Source: JBGQDM01 sp041495845 (GTDB taxonomy: Bacteria; Acidobacteriota; Terriglobia; Terriglobales; Acidobacteriaceae). From it: 37,553 nucleotides of DNA. The notes under the pieces were generated by a model, which saw only the letters and a program-made list of their open reading frames with translations, made no database searches and was not told the origin of the DNA. The stretch is from contig JBGQDM010000018.1 of assembly GCA_041495845.1 (NCBI GenBank), positions 1 through 37,553 on the forward strand, read 5' to 3'. The translations under genes were made by a program, and so were the position numbers. Positions 8,849 to 18,274 of the stretch are shown here, piece after piece; the stretch's first letter is position 1; each line of letters starts with the position of its first letter.

Positions 8849-9211
8849 CTAGGCCGCACTCACTTCCGCGGCTGACATGCCAATCCTTCCCAGCCGCACC
8901 AGACGCGCCACTACGGAAGCCACGCTGCGGCTGTGGGCTTTGGCGATGTCGCTCAGGCTGAGGCCCCGGCGCAGCTCATCGCAGACGTTGGCGTCTTCGC
9001 GGCGCGACCAGTACTTGCCGCCGTTGGCCGGCGCCAGCCGTCTCGGACGCGGGTTGTTGGCCAATTCTTCCATGGCGGTGACGGCGAAATGGAACGCGAG
9101 CACCACCCGTGGCTGGCAGCAGACGGTGTTGCGAGCCAGCGGCACATGGGTATCGGGGTCGAGACCGGATTCCAGCGAACGGACGACGGCGAGTGCTTCG
9201 GCAAATTCCAT
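8849..9211 (-). CDS. Small protein with Myb/SANT-like helix-turn-helix C terminus
   Basis: A 120-residue protein of unknown role lying inside the efflux operon between the ATPase and the permease. The ATG at 9211 is chosen over an upstream in-frame start because AGGAGG lies four bases before it. Residues 1-55 look like a small helical domain (acidic, with a Cys-Cys pair). Residues about 74-115 follow the pattern Trp-Ser-x-x-Glu-Asp...Leu...Gly-Leu-Ser-x-x-x-Ile-Ala...Arg-Ser-x-x-x-Val-x-x-Arg-Leu-x-x-Leu-Gly, a compact HTH found at the C terminus of various bacterial proteins. DNA binding, and thus regulation of the operon, is a reasonable inference but not shown. Confidence 0.75.
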   Translation of the reverse strand: MEFAEALAVVRSLESGLDPDTHVPLARNTVCCQPRVVLAFHFAVTAMEELANNPRPRRLAPANGGKYWSRREDANVCDELRRGLSLSDIAKAHSRSVASVVARLVRLGRIGMSAAEVSAA

Positions 9212-9280
9212 AACTCCTCCTGTCGAAGGGTTGCCGGTAATGGTAGCTCCGGGCGTCGGCGAAAGCGTGTCCACGACAGT

Positions 9281-10076
<796 letters not shown>

Positions 10077-10102
<26 letters not shown>

Positions 10103-11447
10103 CGATTCCTGGGGTGACGCGGGCTCCGCCGGATGCGGTCATGTTGCCGGTGACCAGGGCATCGTTCTCGTGTAACGATCCGCGCATGACTTCTGCCACT
10201 TCGGTCAAGGTGTGGTCGGTGATGCCGACCCGAACGCGCACCGGCTCGAGGGTTTGGTCGGGGCGCAGCTTCCACACCGTGCCCACATCCACGCGCGGTG
10301 GGCGATTGCTGTCTGCGGCGCCTGCTGTGGTGGCGCGAGCCCGGGCCTGACGGCCTTCCGCGCCACCGGAATTGCCGTTTTCGTGGGCCGTAGCGGTGTT
10401 GCCCGCGAGTCCGTATTTTTGAAACAGGGCGCGAATTTCTTCCGGCTTCATGTCCGGCTTGAAGCGCAGCGCGCCGTTGGGCACGCGCAAGACGTTCTGA
10501 GCAGCGGCCACGGGGAGCGTTACATACGCGGTCATGCCGGGAAACAACTTCTGGCCGGGATTGTCGAAATCAATCACCGTGTCATAGGTGACGACGTTCT
10601 GCACGGTGGTGGCGTTCATGCGTACCTGCGAGACGCGGCCAGTGAAAACCTCCTTGGGGTATGCGTCCACCTGGAAGGTTACCGGCTGTCCGGCCCGGAT
10701 CATGCCAACGTCGCTTTCGTCGGTTTTGGCGTAGACCTGCATCTTGGTGAGGTCCTGCGCAATGGTGAAGAGCGTGGGCGCTTGCAGCGAAGCGGCGACG
10801 GTCTGGCCTACGTCCACGTTGCGGGCGACGACGGTGCCGTCAATGGGAGCGAGGATGGTGGTGTAACGCAGGTTCGTTTCCGAGACGGCGACCGCGGCCT
10901 GTCGCTGCTCCACCTGCGCCGCCGCTTGTGTGACTTGCGCAGCAGCCGCATCCACGGCGGCTTCAGCGGAATCGGCGTTGGCTTTGGCGAGATCGAGTTG
11001 CTGCTGGCTGACCACGCCTTCACGAGCCAGGCCGACGTTGCGCGCGTAGTCTGCTTTCGTCTGCACCGCGGAAGCTTTGGCTTTTTCCAGGTTGGCTTTG
11101 GCGGCGGCGAGACTGGCACGTGCGTTGGCCAGGTCAGCCCGGGTCTGCAGGACGGTGCCTTGGAACAGCGCGGGGTCAATCTGGGCAATGACTTGCCCTT
11201 TGCGGACGCGGGAATTGAAGTCTGCGCCGAGGCGGGCGATGGTGCCGGAAACTTGCGAACCGACTTGCACCGTTGTGACGGCGTTAATGGTGCCGGTGGC
11301 TTCGACCACCTGACGAATGTCGCCGCGATCAGCGTTGGTGGTGAAAAACTTCGGTGCGTCAGATTTGCGGAAGGAGAACGCGGCCAGACCGGCCACGGCC
11401 ACGGCGACGAGTAGGAACAAGAGCCAGTAGCGTTTGAGCGTGATCAA
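10077..11447 (-). CDS. MacA-like periplasmic adaptor (membrane fusion protein)
   Basis: Periplasmic adaptor that would bridge the MacB-like permease and an outer-membrane channel. The 456-residue product starts at TTG (GGAT about 5 bases upstream). It has one N-terminal membrane helix (about 7-26), a barrel-sandwich half motif near 60-90, a long alanine-rich coiled-coil hairpin (about 100-190), and the second barrel half beginning TTILAPIDGTVVARNVDVGQTV. A beta-barrel and a membrane-proximal domain follow. The segment about 345-385, rich in Gly, Ala, Asn and Arg, is an insertion relative to E. coli MacA (371 residues) and looks disordered. First gene of the operon; a weak extended -10 is marked upstream. 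Confidence 0.92.
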
Positions 11448-11790
11448 AGGATCCGAACTCCAGCGCGCCGCAACGACGCACTCAGGAGATTAGATGCTAT
11501 AACAAGGCCGCGAGCGCGGGCCGTGCGTTTTACAATTCTTTACTTCGATGGCGGGGAACGTGACGAAGAGCGGGAGAGACGCAAATGCTGGGAGTGGCAA
11601 GCGTTGAGCGGAAGGATTTTTCGGTGGCGTGATCAAGACGCGGCGTTAGGCAAGCAAGAAGGACAATGAAACCGCTAGCCTTTGCATGTGGGCAATCGCG
11701 CATCGTAAAGCGGTTCTGTGAGTGCCAGCCTGGGCTGCGGTTTGTTTGCAACGGAAGATGCCACGTAGGAACACCCGTCGCCACGCAACC
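11448..11790. other. Intergenic region, no gene seen
   Basis: This 343-base gap lies between the MFS transporter stop and the efflux operon. It holds a short GC palindrome-like tract (CCGCGAGCGCGGG, 11508-11520) and the weak promoter candidate above. An 84-codon minus-strand frame at 11530-11784 has no protein-like character or ribosome site and is not called. Confidence 0.6.
11496..11504 (-). promoter_or_regulatory. Possible extended -10 upstream of the efflux operon
   Basis: On the minus strand TGTTATAGC matches TGn plus TATAGC (four of six with TATAAT). No -35 is convincing at 17 bases. It would give a leader of about 40 bases before the TTG start at 11447. Weak evidence on its own. Confidence 0.25.
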
Positions 11791-13083
11791 TTACGCGCGC
11801 TTCGGAGTGCACACCATCAACAGGCCTCCGGCTATGGCGGCTGCCATCATGACAGCCAGTCCGGTGGAGAATGATCCGGTTCGCGTGTTTAGGTAGCCGA
11901 AGAGGTAGGGGCCGGCAAAGCCGGCGACGCTGCCCACGGCATTGATCATGCCCACTGCAGCTGCAGCCGCCGACTGGCTCAGGATTTCCGTTGGGATCGC
12001 CCAGAAGGCCGGGAGATAGGAAGAGGCGATTTCCACCAGGCAGAAGAGCGCGAGGGAGATGAGAACGGTGCGGGGTTGGGCGATGAGGGCGAATAATGCA
12101 GCCGCGGAGACAAAGAGTGGAACGGCAGAATGCCAGTGCCGCTCGCGGGTTTTGTCGGAATGCCATCCGTTGATCTGCATGGCGAGGAAAGCTGTCAGGT
12201 AGGGAAGAGCGCCGAGCAAGCCGACGTTCAGGTCCGAAAAGCCCGACTGGCGTTTCAGCATGGTCGGGAACCAGAAAATAAAAGTGTAGAGAACGAAGTA
12301 GTTGAGAAACGTCACTGCGGCCAGCAACAGAATGGTGCGCGAGCGGAGCGCCTGCCCGATGGTGAAAGCGGCCGCGCCGGTTGGTTTTTCTTGCTGCAGC
12401 GTTTGGGTAATCCATCGCCGCTGATCTGGGGCAAGCCACCTGGATTCTTCGGGCCGGTCTGTCAGGTAGAAAAATGCGACGATGCCGAGCAGAACGGCTG
12501 GTATCCCTTCCAGAAGGAACAGCCAGCGCCAGCCGGGGACGGCCAGCCAGTGATGGCCGAGAATCCAGCCGGCGACCGGTGATCCCAGAACAAAGGACAG
12601 AGGAATGGCCGCCATGAAGTTGCCGGTGGCTTTGGCGCGGTCCGCGCGCTGGAACCAGTGGCTCAGGTAGACGATGACGCCGGGAAAGAACCCGGTCTCG
12701 GCCGCGCCCAGGACAAAACGCGCCAGGTAAAGCTGTGTGGGAGTGTGCACCAGCGCGGTCAGTGCGGTGAGCGATCCCCATGCGATCAGGGTCGCGGAGA
12801 TCATACGACGTGCGCTCCAGCGTTCCACCAGCAATGCGCCGGGCATCTGCAAGGCCACATAGCTGAGGAAGAAAATGCCGGCACCCAAGCCAAACACGCG
12901 ATCACTGAAGCCCAAGTCGCGTGACATTCCGATGGCGGCATAGGCCAGGCTGGCGCGATCCAGATAGTTGGCGATGTAGAGGATGAAAAGAAAGGGTAGA
13001 AGGCGCAGGGCGATGTGGTGGCGGGTGCGGTCGGCCAGATGGGCGGCGATGGATGGACTGGTGCCAGGGGTAGCGACGGTCAC
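11791..13083 (-). CDS. MFS transporter, anion:cation symporter-like
   Basis: A 430-residue inner-membrane protein with about twelve hydrophobic segments, probably a proton-coupled importer of an organic acid or sugar acid. The N-terminal pattern YIANYLDRASLAYAAIGMSRDLG in helix 1 and the following loop is typical of the ACS family (phthalate, tartrate, galactonate and hexuronate transporters). The motif LLVERWSARRMISA after helix 2 is the usual MFS loop 2-3 signature. A central cytoplasmic loop with the ACS-like Thr-Asp-Arg-Pro-Glu motif (DRPEESRWL) separates the two halves. Substrate cannot be assigned: no catabolic genes adjoin it. Its 3' neighbour is the long gap before the efflux operon. 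Confidence 0.88.
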   Translation of the reverse strand: MTVATPGTSPSIAAHLADRTRHHIALRLLPFLFILYIANYLDRASLAYAAIGMSRDLGFSDRVFGLGAGIFFLSYVALQMPGALLVERWSARRMISATLIAWGSLTALTALVHTPTQLYLARFVLGAAETGFFPGVIVYLSHWFQRADRAKATGNFMAAIPLSFVLGSPVAGWILGHHWLAVPGWRWLFLLEGIPAVLLGIVAFFYLTDRPEESRWLAPDQRRWITQTLQQEKPTGAAAFTIGQALRSRTILLLAAVTFLNYFVLYTFIFWFPTMLKRQSGFSDLNVGLLGALPYLTAFLAMQINGWHSDKTRERHWHSAVPLFVSAAALFALIAQPRTVLISLALFCLVEIASSYLPAFWAIPTEILSQSAAAAAVGMINAVGSVAGFAGPYLFGYLNTRTGSFSTGLAVMMAAAIAGGLLMVCTPKRA

Positions 13084-13168
13084 GCAGATGGCTCCGGCGG
13101 AACGGGCGGAGTATAGCGAAAGTTTGGCCGCTGGGGAATCAAATAGGGCGGGCCGCGGTGGAGTTCGC

Positions 13169-13531
13169 CTACTTTCGTGGCGCTCGCTTTTTCTTTGTTG
13201 TCTTCGTTGCGCGTGTATTCTTTTCCACCCGCAGCTTCCAAGCAGTGTGCAAAGCGCCGGTGAGAATGTCTTCGCTGGCTTTCGCCAGGCGAATGTGGGT
13301 CATTCCCATCTTTCCCCAGCCGCCGTGAATGGGCAGGAAAACTTCCGGCAACTCACGGACGAAGTCGGCCTGCAGTTCGGGCGTGAGCATCAGGTTGCCA
13401 TAGCCCTGGTCTTGCGAGGCGAGGGTGGCGAAGATGCGGCCCTTCACGCGGAAGTCCACTGCTCCCATGTGGGAGCCTTCTTCTGCCCCGGCGAAGCTGA
13501 GAGCAATGCGGCGGAAGTCGGCGGGCTTCAT
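13169..13531 (-). CDS. YjbR/MmcQ family protein
   Basis: A 120-residue protein of the YjbR/MmcQ (DUF419) family, a CyaY-like alpha/beta double-wing fold whose function is not settled though DNA binding has been proposed. The N terminus MKPADFRRIALSF, the glycine-rich His-Met-Gly-Ala-Val-Asp-Phe-Arg-Val segment and the Gly-Trp-Gly-Lys-Met-Gly-Met-Thr-His motif near 72-80 fit that family. The C-terminal 15 residues are Lys/Arg/Thr-rich, a plausible nucleic-acid-binding tail. It is divergent from modB with 171 bases between the two start codons, and 85 bases separate its stop from the MFS start. Confidence 0.8.
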   Translation of the reverse strand: MKPADFRRIALSFAGAEEGSHMGAVDFRVKGRIFATLASQDQGYGNLMLTPELQADFVRELPEVFLPIHGGWGKMGMTHIRLAKASEDILTGALHTAWKLRVEKNTRATKTTKKKRAPRK

Positions 13532-13702
13532 GGTGCATCATCCGGTTGAATGGTTGAGGATGCTACAAGGGCTGCGCAACGTCAACCGTATCCACAGCGT
13601 TGTGACCCGCGCGTCCTTTCTAAGCGCTCGCGCTATACAATTCATTGCTTCCCTCGCCATCAGCGCGATGGAAGTTGGGTAGACGGAAATCGAGTTGGCA
13701 CT

Positions 13703-14377
13703 ATGGACTTTGAAGCCTTTTGGTTAACGGTGCGGTTGGCGGGCGTGGTTGCCGTGCTGCTGCTAGCCCTGGGGCTGCCGCTGGCGTATTGGATTGCGCG
13801 TTCGCGCTGGCGCTGGAAATTCTTAGTGGAAGCGGTGGTGGCGTTGCCGCTGGTGTTGCCGCCAACGGTGCTCGGTTTCTATCTGCTGTTGGCGCTGGGG
13901 CCGCGGAGTCCGCTGGGGCGGTGGTGGGTGACGCTGACCGGACACACCCTGGCGTTTACGTTTGAAGGGCTGGTCATTGGATCCGTGCTCTACAGTCTCC
14001 CGTTTGCGGTGCAGCCGTTTGCGGCGTCGTTCAGTGCCGTGGATGAGCGGCTGCTGGCGGCTTCGTCGGTACTGGGAGCATCGCGGTGGCGGACGTTTGT
14101 GCGCATCCTGCTGCCGCTCTCGGTTCCTGGTTTGGTCACCGGGACGGCACTCGCATTCGCGCACACCATGGGCGAGTTTGGCGTGGTGCTGATGGTGGGC
14201 GGAAATTTGCCGGGAGTTACGCGGACGGTTTCGATTTCCATTTACGACCAGGTGCAGGGACTGAATTACGCGGCGGCAAACCAAACAGCGCTGGCGCTGC
14301 TGGGTCTGAGTTTTGTGGTGCTGGCCGCGGTCTACGGGTGGCAGCGCAAGTTCGGGTCCTTCGGGCGAGGTCGCTAG
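13703..14377 (+). CDS. modB: Molybdate ABC transporter permease ModB
   Basis: Inner-membrane channel subunit of the high-affinity molybdate importer. The 224-residue product begins at ATG 13703; the open frame upstream for 51 codons is not protein-like. About five to six membrane helices are visible. The cytoplasmic coupling-loop motif runs through SSVLGASRWRTFVRILLPLSVPGLVTG (about 123-150), the EAA-loop that contacts ModC, and GEFGVVLMVGGN follows. Length matches ModB (about 225-230). The stop is one base before the modC start, so translation is coupled. No periplasmic molybdate-binding protein gene (modA) is upstream, which is unusual for the family. Confidence 0.93.
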   Translation: MDFEAFWLTVRLAGVVAVLLLALGLPLAYWIARSRWRWKFLVEAVVALPLVLPPTVLGFYLLLALGPRSPLGRWWVTLTGHTLAFTFEGLVIGSVLYSLPFAVQPFAASFSAVDERLLAASSVLGASRWRTFVRILLPLSVPGLVTGTALAFAHTMGEFGVVLMVGGNLPGVTRTVSISIYDQVQGLNYAAANQTALALLGLSFVVLAAVYGWQRKFGSFGRGR

Positions 14378-14378
14378 G

Positions 14379-15476
14379 ATGCCCGGAGACCTCAGTGTCG
14401 CATTGGAGAAACACTTCGACGGAGATTCGGCGTTCCGGCTGGCGGTGGAGTTTCAGGCGGGCGCGGGTTTCACGATTTTGTTTGGCGCATCGGGTTCGGG
14501 GAAGACGACGATTCTGGATTGCATTGCCGGGCTGACGCGGCCCGAGCGTGGACGAGTCGTCGTCGGAGGACGCTCGCTCGACGACACTGCGGCGGGCGTG
14601 AGCCTGGCGGTGCCGCAGCGGCGAGTGGGCTATGTTTTTCAGCGGCTGGCGCTATTTCCCCACTTGAGCGTGGAAGAGAACGTGGGCTACGGGCTGCGCG
14701 ATCTTGCGCGGGCGGAGCGAGCAGGTCGCGTGAGTGCAGTACTCGAGTCATTTCGCATTGCGGCGTTGCGGGCGCGGCGACCGGGAGAGATATCGGGCGG
14801 CGAACAGCAGCGGGTGGCGCTGGCGCGGGCGTTGGTGACGGATCCCTGCGTGCTGCTGCTCGATGAACCGCTCAGCGGTCTCGACGTGCCCACGCGCGGC
14901 CGGATTGTGGACGACTTGCGGGCGTGGAACCAGGCGCATGCCGTGCCCATCCTCTATGTGACGCATAGCCGCGACGAAGTGTTTGCGTTGGGGGAGCGGG
15001 TGCTGGTGCTGGAGCGCGGGAAGCTGATAGCTGACGGCACACCGCACGCCGTGCTGACTGCGCCGCGTCTGGAAACCGTGGCGCAGTTGGTGGGATTTGA
15101 AAACGTTTTTTCGGCGCAAGTGGAATCGCTGCACGAGGACCGCGGCACGATGACTTGCCGGCTGGCTGCGAGTGACGTCGTCCTCGAAACGCCGTTGGTG
15201 CGGGCGGAGGTTGGGGAGGCGTTGCGTATCGGCATTCGCGCCGGAGACATCTTGCTGGCGACGGAAGTACCGCGCGGGCTAAGTGCGCGCAATGTGATCG
15301 CGGGGCGGATGCTGACGCTGGAACGGCGCGACGCCATCATGGTGGCCCGGGTCGGCTGCGGCGTAGAGATGGAAGTGCACCTCACGCTGGCGGCACGCGA
15401 CGCGCTGCAATTGCAGCCTGGACGCGAGGTCTGGCTGGTGCTGAAAACACATTCGTGTCACTTGCTGGCGGGGTGA
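14379..15476 (+). CDS. modC: Molybdate ABC transporter ATP-binding protein ModC
   Basis: ATPase of the molybdate importer, 365 residues. Walker A GASGSGKT lies near residues 36-43, then the signature SGGEQQRVALARAL, Walker B CVLLLDEPLSGLD and the switch His in VTHSRDE. The C-terminal 130 residues carry a regulatory half ending in a Mop/TOBE-like domain (about 295-365). That domain lets ModC sense oxyanion in related transporters, so feedback on uptake is plausible. The start at 14379 is one base after the modB stop; GAGG lies in the end of modB. Upstream in-frame extension into modB is a shadow. Molybdate would serve molybdenum-cofactor enzymes, none of which is visible here. Confidence 0.93.
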   Translation: MPGDLSVALEKHFDGDSAFRLAVEFQAGAGFTILFGASGSGKTTILDCIAGLTRPERGRVVVGGRSLDDTAAGVSLAVPQRRVGYVFQRLALFPHLSVEENVGYGLRDLARAERAGRVSAVLESFRIAALRARRPGEISGGEQQRVALARALVTDPCVLLLDEPLSGLDVPTRGRIVDDLRAWNQAHAVPILYVTHSRDEVFALGERVLVLERGKLIADGTPHAVLTAPRLETVAQLVGFENVFSAQVESLHEDRGTMTCRLAASDVVLETPLVRAEVGEALRIGIRAGDILLATEVPRGLSARNVIAGRMLTLERRDAIMVARVGCGVEMEVHLTLAARDALQLQPGREVWLVLKTHSCHLLAG

Positions 15477-15500
15477 GCGGCTGCCCGTTGTCTCACGGCA

Positions 15501-15553
15501 CAAAACCTTAGAACGCAGAGTTCGCTGAGAAAGGCCGCAGAGGGCGCGGAGGA
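15501..15553. repeat. Intergenic repeat copy 1 (ACGCAGAG...CGCTGAG type)
   Basis: A 53-base element matching 27742-27794 at 44 of 53 positions in the same orientation. It is built from approximate direct units of the form CGCAGAGnnCGCTGAGAAA / CGCAGAGnnCGCnGAGGA. Its first bases lie beyond the modC stop. Positions from 15508 onward are read as the last codons and the stop of the GT39 gene on the minus strand. I associate this family with intergenic regions of soil bacteria, but only the two copies here are direct evidence. Confidence 0.75.
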
Positions 15554-17112
15554 GTCCATTCCTTCCCCGCCACGGTGGCGCGTTCGATGGCGAGGACGGC
15601 GATCCACTGGGAGCCACGGGTTTCCTGCATCACGATGCGGCCGCCCAGAACTTGCGCCGCAGCTGCCGGCGGCAGGTCGCGGTGGTAGCCGAAGAAGCGC
15701 GTCCGCAGCCGCAGCCAGAGAGGGAAGTTGCCCACGTTGAAGGCCGGCTCGTGCTTGGTGGAAAAGACCACGGCGAGATCGTAAGGCACGCCAGAATCGG
15801 CGGCGGCAAAGAGTTCCTCGGCGGCAAAATTCTCGATGCGCACCACCGGCACCGGCCGCGAGACGTAACCGAGAAAGGGGCGCGTGAGTTCGTCGGAGGC
15901 GGTCCAGGCGGTAAGCACGGCGACGCGTGGGGGATGGTACGAGAGAAATTCGGCGGCGCGCTGATGCAATTGCACGTAGTCGCGGTAGGCGAGATTGTCT
16001 TCGAAGGGAAATCCGTAGGGCGGACTCCAGAACCAGCCCAGTACGAACATGGCGGCCACAAAAATCAGCACACTGCACCAGGCCCGCACCCGCCGCCAGA
16101 TGGTGGAAACCGAGATGACGATGCCGAGCGGGACGATGGGCAGCAGATAGCGGGCCAGTTCCGCGCCGCCGATGACTGAGAGAGCAAGCACATAGGCGAG
16201 CATCACGACGGCGAAGGTCGCTTGCAGCGGCAGCGCGATGCGTGGACGTTCGCCGGCGTCGTCTAAAAGGGGCGGAAGCCGCATGGCCAGCAGCATGGCC
16301 GCGGTCGGAAAGAAAAGGTGGAGATAGCCCGTGCTCTGCCACAGCCGGATACCGAACGCCAGCAGAATGCGCAAGGGGTCGAGCGTGGACGACACGTTGT
16401 AACGGAAGAACTCTGGATTGCCGAAGACAACGCCGGTGTGTTGGTAGTGGTAAACGAACCAGCAACCCAGGGGAAGAGCGGATGCGAACAGCGCCAGCAC
16501 GCGGCCTGGGTTGCGCTTCGGGTAGAGTAGCCAACGGTCGCGGTCGCGTCGCACCAGCAGCGGGCCGGCGAGTTCCCAGGCTGCGAGTGCGAAGGGCGCC
16601 AGCACCGCGGTTTCCTTGGCCAGCGCCGCCATCGCGAACCACGCCCAGGTGCGGAAGCGGCGATCGTCAAGGTACGTGTGCAGCGCCCAGAAGGTAAGTC
16701 CGGCGGCGGCCATGTCCAGGTGCGCGAGCGAACTCTGCATGAAGAACACGGGATACAGAGCGGTCAACCCAGTTGCCGCCACAGCCACCGTGTGATTGGC
16801 GACGCGAACCGCCAGCCGGTACAAGCCCGCCAGCGTGAACGCAGCCACCGCCAGCATGGCCAGACGGGTGGCCAGCGGGGAAAAGCCAAAAATCTTCCAG
16901 GCTAGTGCCAGCCAAAGCATGACCAGTGGCGGATGGCCGGAGCTGATGGTGGTGAAGGGGATCAGGCTGCCAGTGAGCAGCAGGTCGCGCGCCGCGGGAA
17001 TGTAGTAGCCCGCTTCATCCCAGTAATAGGGCAGCCGCAGCAGAGGAGAGTGGAGCAGCGCCAGCATGGCAAAGAGTAAAGGGAAACGGGCGGCGCGCAG
17101 CAGGGAACTCAC
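15508..17112 (-). CDS. GT39/ArnT-like membrane glycosyltransferase
   Basis: A 534-residue polytopic membrane protein of the dolichyl-phosphate-mannose mannosyltransferase (PMT_2/ArnT) superfamily. It would transfer a sugar from a polyprenyl-phosphate donor to a protein or lipid on the periplasmic side. Around nine to ten hydrophobic segments fill residues 10-370. The catalytic first extracytoplasmic loop carries the diagnostic Asp32-Glu33 in YYWDEAGYY, followed by the Gly-His-Pro-Pro motif (GHPPLVMLW) typical of the family. The C-terminal 150 residues form a soluble periplasmic domain. The last dozen residues are encoded by the intergenic repeat at 15501-15553, so the original stop was probably lost or replaced. 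The DUF3467 gene precedes it by 11 bases. Confidence 0.88.
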   Translation of the reverse strand: MSSLLRAARFPLLFAMLALLHSPLLRLPYYWDEAGYYIPAARDLLLTGSLIPFTTISSGHPPLVMLWLALAWKIFGFSPLATRLAMLAVAAFTLAGLYRLAVRVANHTVAVAATGLTALYPVFFMQSSLAHLDMAAAGLTFWALHTYLDDRRFRTWAWFAMAALAKETAVLAPFALAAWELAGPLLVRRDRDRWLLYPKRNPGRVLALFASALPLGCWFVYHYQHTGVVFGNPEFFRYNVSSTLDPLRILLAFGIRLWQSTGYLHLFFPTAAMLLAMRLPPLLDDAGERPRIALPLQATFAVVMLAYVLALSVIGGAELARYLLPIVPLGIVISVSTIWRRVRAWCSVLIFVAAMFVLGWFWSPPYGFPFEDNLAYRDYVQLHQRAAEFLSYHPPRVAVLTAWTASDELTRPFLGYVSRPVPVVRIENFAAEELFAAADSGVPYDLAVVFSTKHEPAFNVGNFPLWLRLRTRFFGYHRDLPPAAAAQVLGGRIVMQETRGSQWIAVLAIERATVAGKEWTPPRPLRPFSANSAF

Positions 17113-17123
17113 GTGGTCGCGGC

Positions 17124-17420
17124 TCAGTGGACCGGGCCCGCTGGGTGCATGCGCGGGTCGAGTTTGATCTCGCCGAAGGTGCTTTCATAACCGGCAATGT
17201 TCTGCTGCAGAATGGCGGCCAGGGCTTTGGCCTGTTGCGGACTCAGGTAGATTCCCTGAAAGTTGTCCACTTCCACGTGGGTTTCGCTTTGTTGTTGCAG
17301 GGTCCCAAAGACGAGAAAAAAATCCCAAACGTTGACGCGCACCTGCACGCTGTTGGCGTAGTTCTCGCGATAGTCGCCGGTGCGGATCAGTTTTACGTCA
17401 GGCTGCGGAGGATTGCTCAT
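17124..17420 (-). CDS. DUF3467 family small protein
   Basis: A 98-residue cytoplasmic protein with the DUF3467 pattern. The core YANSVQVRVNVWDFFLVFG (about 21-39) is followed by a Glu-Val-Asp-Asn strand, and then YLSPQQAKALAAILQQNIAGYE, a helix that closes the domain. Family function is unknown; the fold is expected to be a small beta-sheet with one helix and probably self-associates. It is the first gene of a two-gene unit with the membrane glycosyltransferase (11-base gap). No promoter stands out in the 223-base divergent gap to the next plus-strand gene. Confidence 0.85.
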   Translation of the reverse strand: MSNPPQPDVKLIRTGDYRENYANSVQVRVNVWDFFLVFGTLQQQSETHVEVDNFQGIYLSPQQAKALAAILQQNIAGYESTFGEIKLDPRMHPAGPVH

Positions 17421-17643
17421 AGTACAGGCTAGTGTAAACCACGCAGCGGATCGAAACAGACCGGCCTTGTCTTTGTTCTGGTTCTGGTGCGCGCGCGCCG
17501 GAATATTTTACTGGTTTTTCAAAACTTCGTGACCTTCCGCGACGTGGCCCGTCCAAAAAAGAGCAGCCAGGAGTCCGCTTGCTCGCGGCCGGTTGCGGCG
17601 GCGATGGCACGAGCCTCGACGCTCAGAGGGAGTGGTGAAGATC

Positions 17644-18270
17644 ATGCAACGAGTGCTACTGGTCTCCCTGGTCCTGTCGATCAATCTGGCCGCGTTGGCG
17701 CAGTCGCAAACGCCAAAGCCGGCTTACGATTTTTCTTTACCGCGGGAAGAGAGAATCAAGCTGGCGGAAAGCGCGGCGCCACCGGAGATTTCCGGCAAAG
17801 CAACGGTGTACCTACTGGAGCCGACGGGGTACGTCAAGGTCCGCGAAGGTACGAACGGGTTTTCGTGCTTTGTTGACCGTCAGACCCCACTCAACCTGGA
17901 GCCCACGTGCTTTGACGCAGAGGGAACCGCGACTACGCTGCTGACCCGAGTCTACGTTGAGGAACAGCGGGCCAAGGGCAAGAGTGAGGTTGAAATCAAA
18001 GCCGGGCTCGAACAGGGATATAAGACTGGGAAGTTCAAGGCACCGGGCAAGCCGGGGATCGTTTATATGATGTCGGATCACGTGTACCTCTCGATCCCCG
18101 GAGTCGCTGAACTGGTCCACGGCCCGCCACACCTGATGTTCTACGCTCCGTATGCGACGGAGAAGGACATCGGCTCCCCACCGGCCGCAGCGGGCATGCC
18201 GCGGCTGATCCGGGCGGGCCAGCCCGATGCCTACATCATTGTGATACCCGTGCAACACAAGCACGAGTAA
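17644..18270 (+). CDS. Unknown secreted protein
   Basis: A 208-residue protein with a clear signal peptide (residues 1 to about 20, ending Ala-Leu-Ala-Gln) and an otherwise soluble body. I do not recognise a named domain. Visible features are two cysteines (in the segments Phe-Ser-Cys-Phe-Val-Asp and Pro-Thr-Cys-Phe-Asp) that could form a disulfide. There is also a conserved-looking GIVYMMSDHVYL, a segment with Pro-Pro-His-Leu-Met-Phe-Tyr-Ala-Pro, and a C terminus ending in His-Lys-His-Glu. The ATG at 17644 is preceded by GGAG about 11 bases upstream; two in-frame GTG codons (17632, 17635) are alternatives. It converges with the SDR gene, the stops being four bases apart. Confidence 0.8.
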   Translation: MQRVLLVSLVLSINLAALAQSQTPKPAYDFSLPREERIKLAESAAPPEISGKATVYLLEPTGYVKVREGTNGFSCFVDRQTPLNLEPTCFDAEGTATTLLTRVYVEEQRAKGKSEVEIKAGLEQGYKTGKFKAPGKPGIVYMMSDHVYLSIPGVAELVHGPPHLMFYAPYATEKDIGSPPAAAGMPRLIRAGQPDAYIIVIPVQHKHE

Positions 18271-18274
18271 CGGG

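Noticed and set aside
10212..11414. 400-codon plus-strand frame antisense to the MacA-like gene
   Set aside because: Mirror of the coding strand's codon structure; composition (Gly/Asp/Val-rich without motifs) is typical of a shadow frame.
11530..11784. 84-codon minus-strand frame in the gap before the efflux operon
   Set aside because: No ribosome site, no protein-like hydrophobic pattern and no recognisable family.
13633..13640. TATACAAT upstream of modB as its -10
   Set aside because: A TATACAAT-like box exists about 65 bases before the start, but no -35 or TG extension is found, so I do not list it as a promoter.
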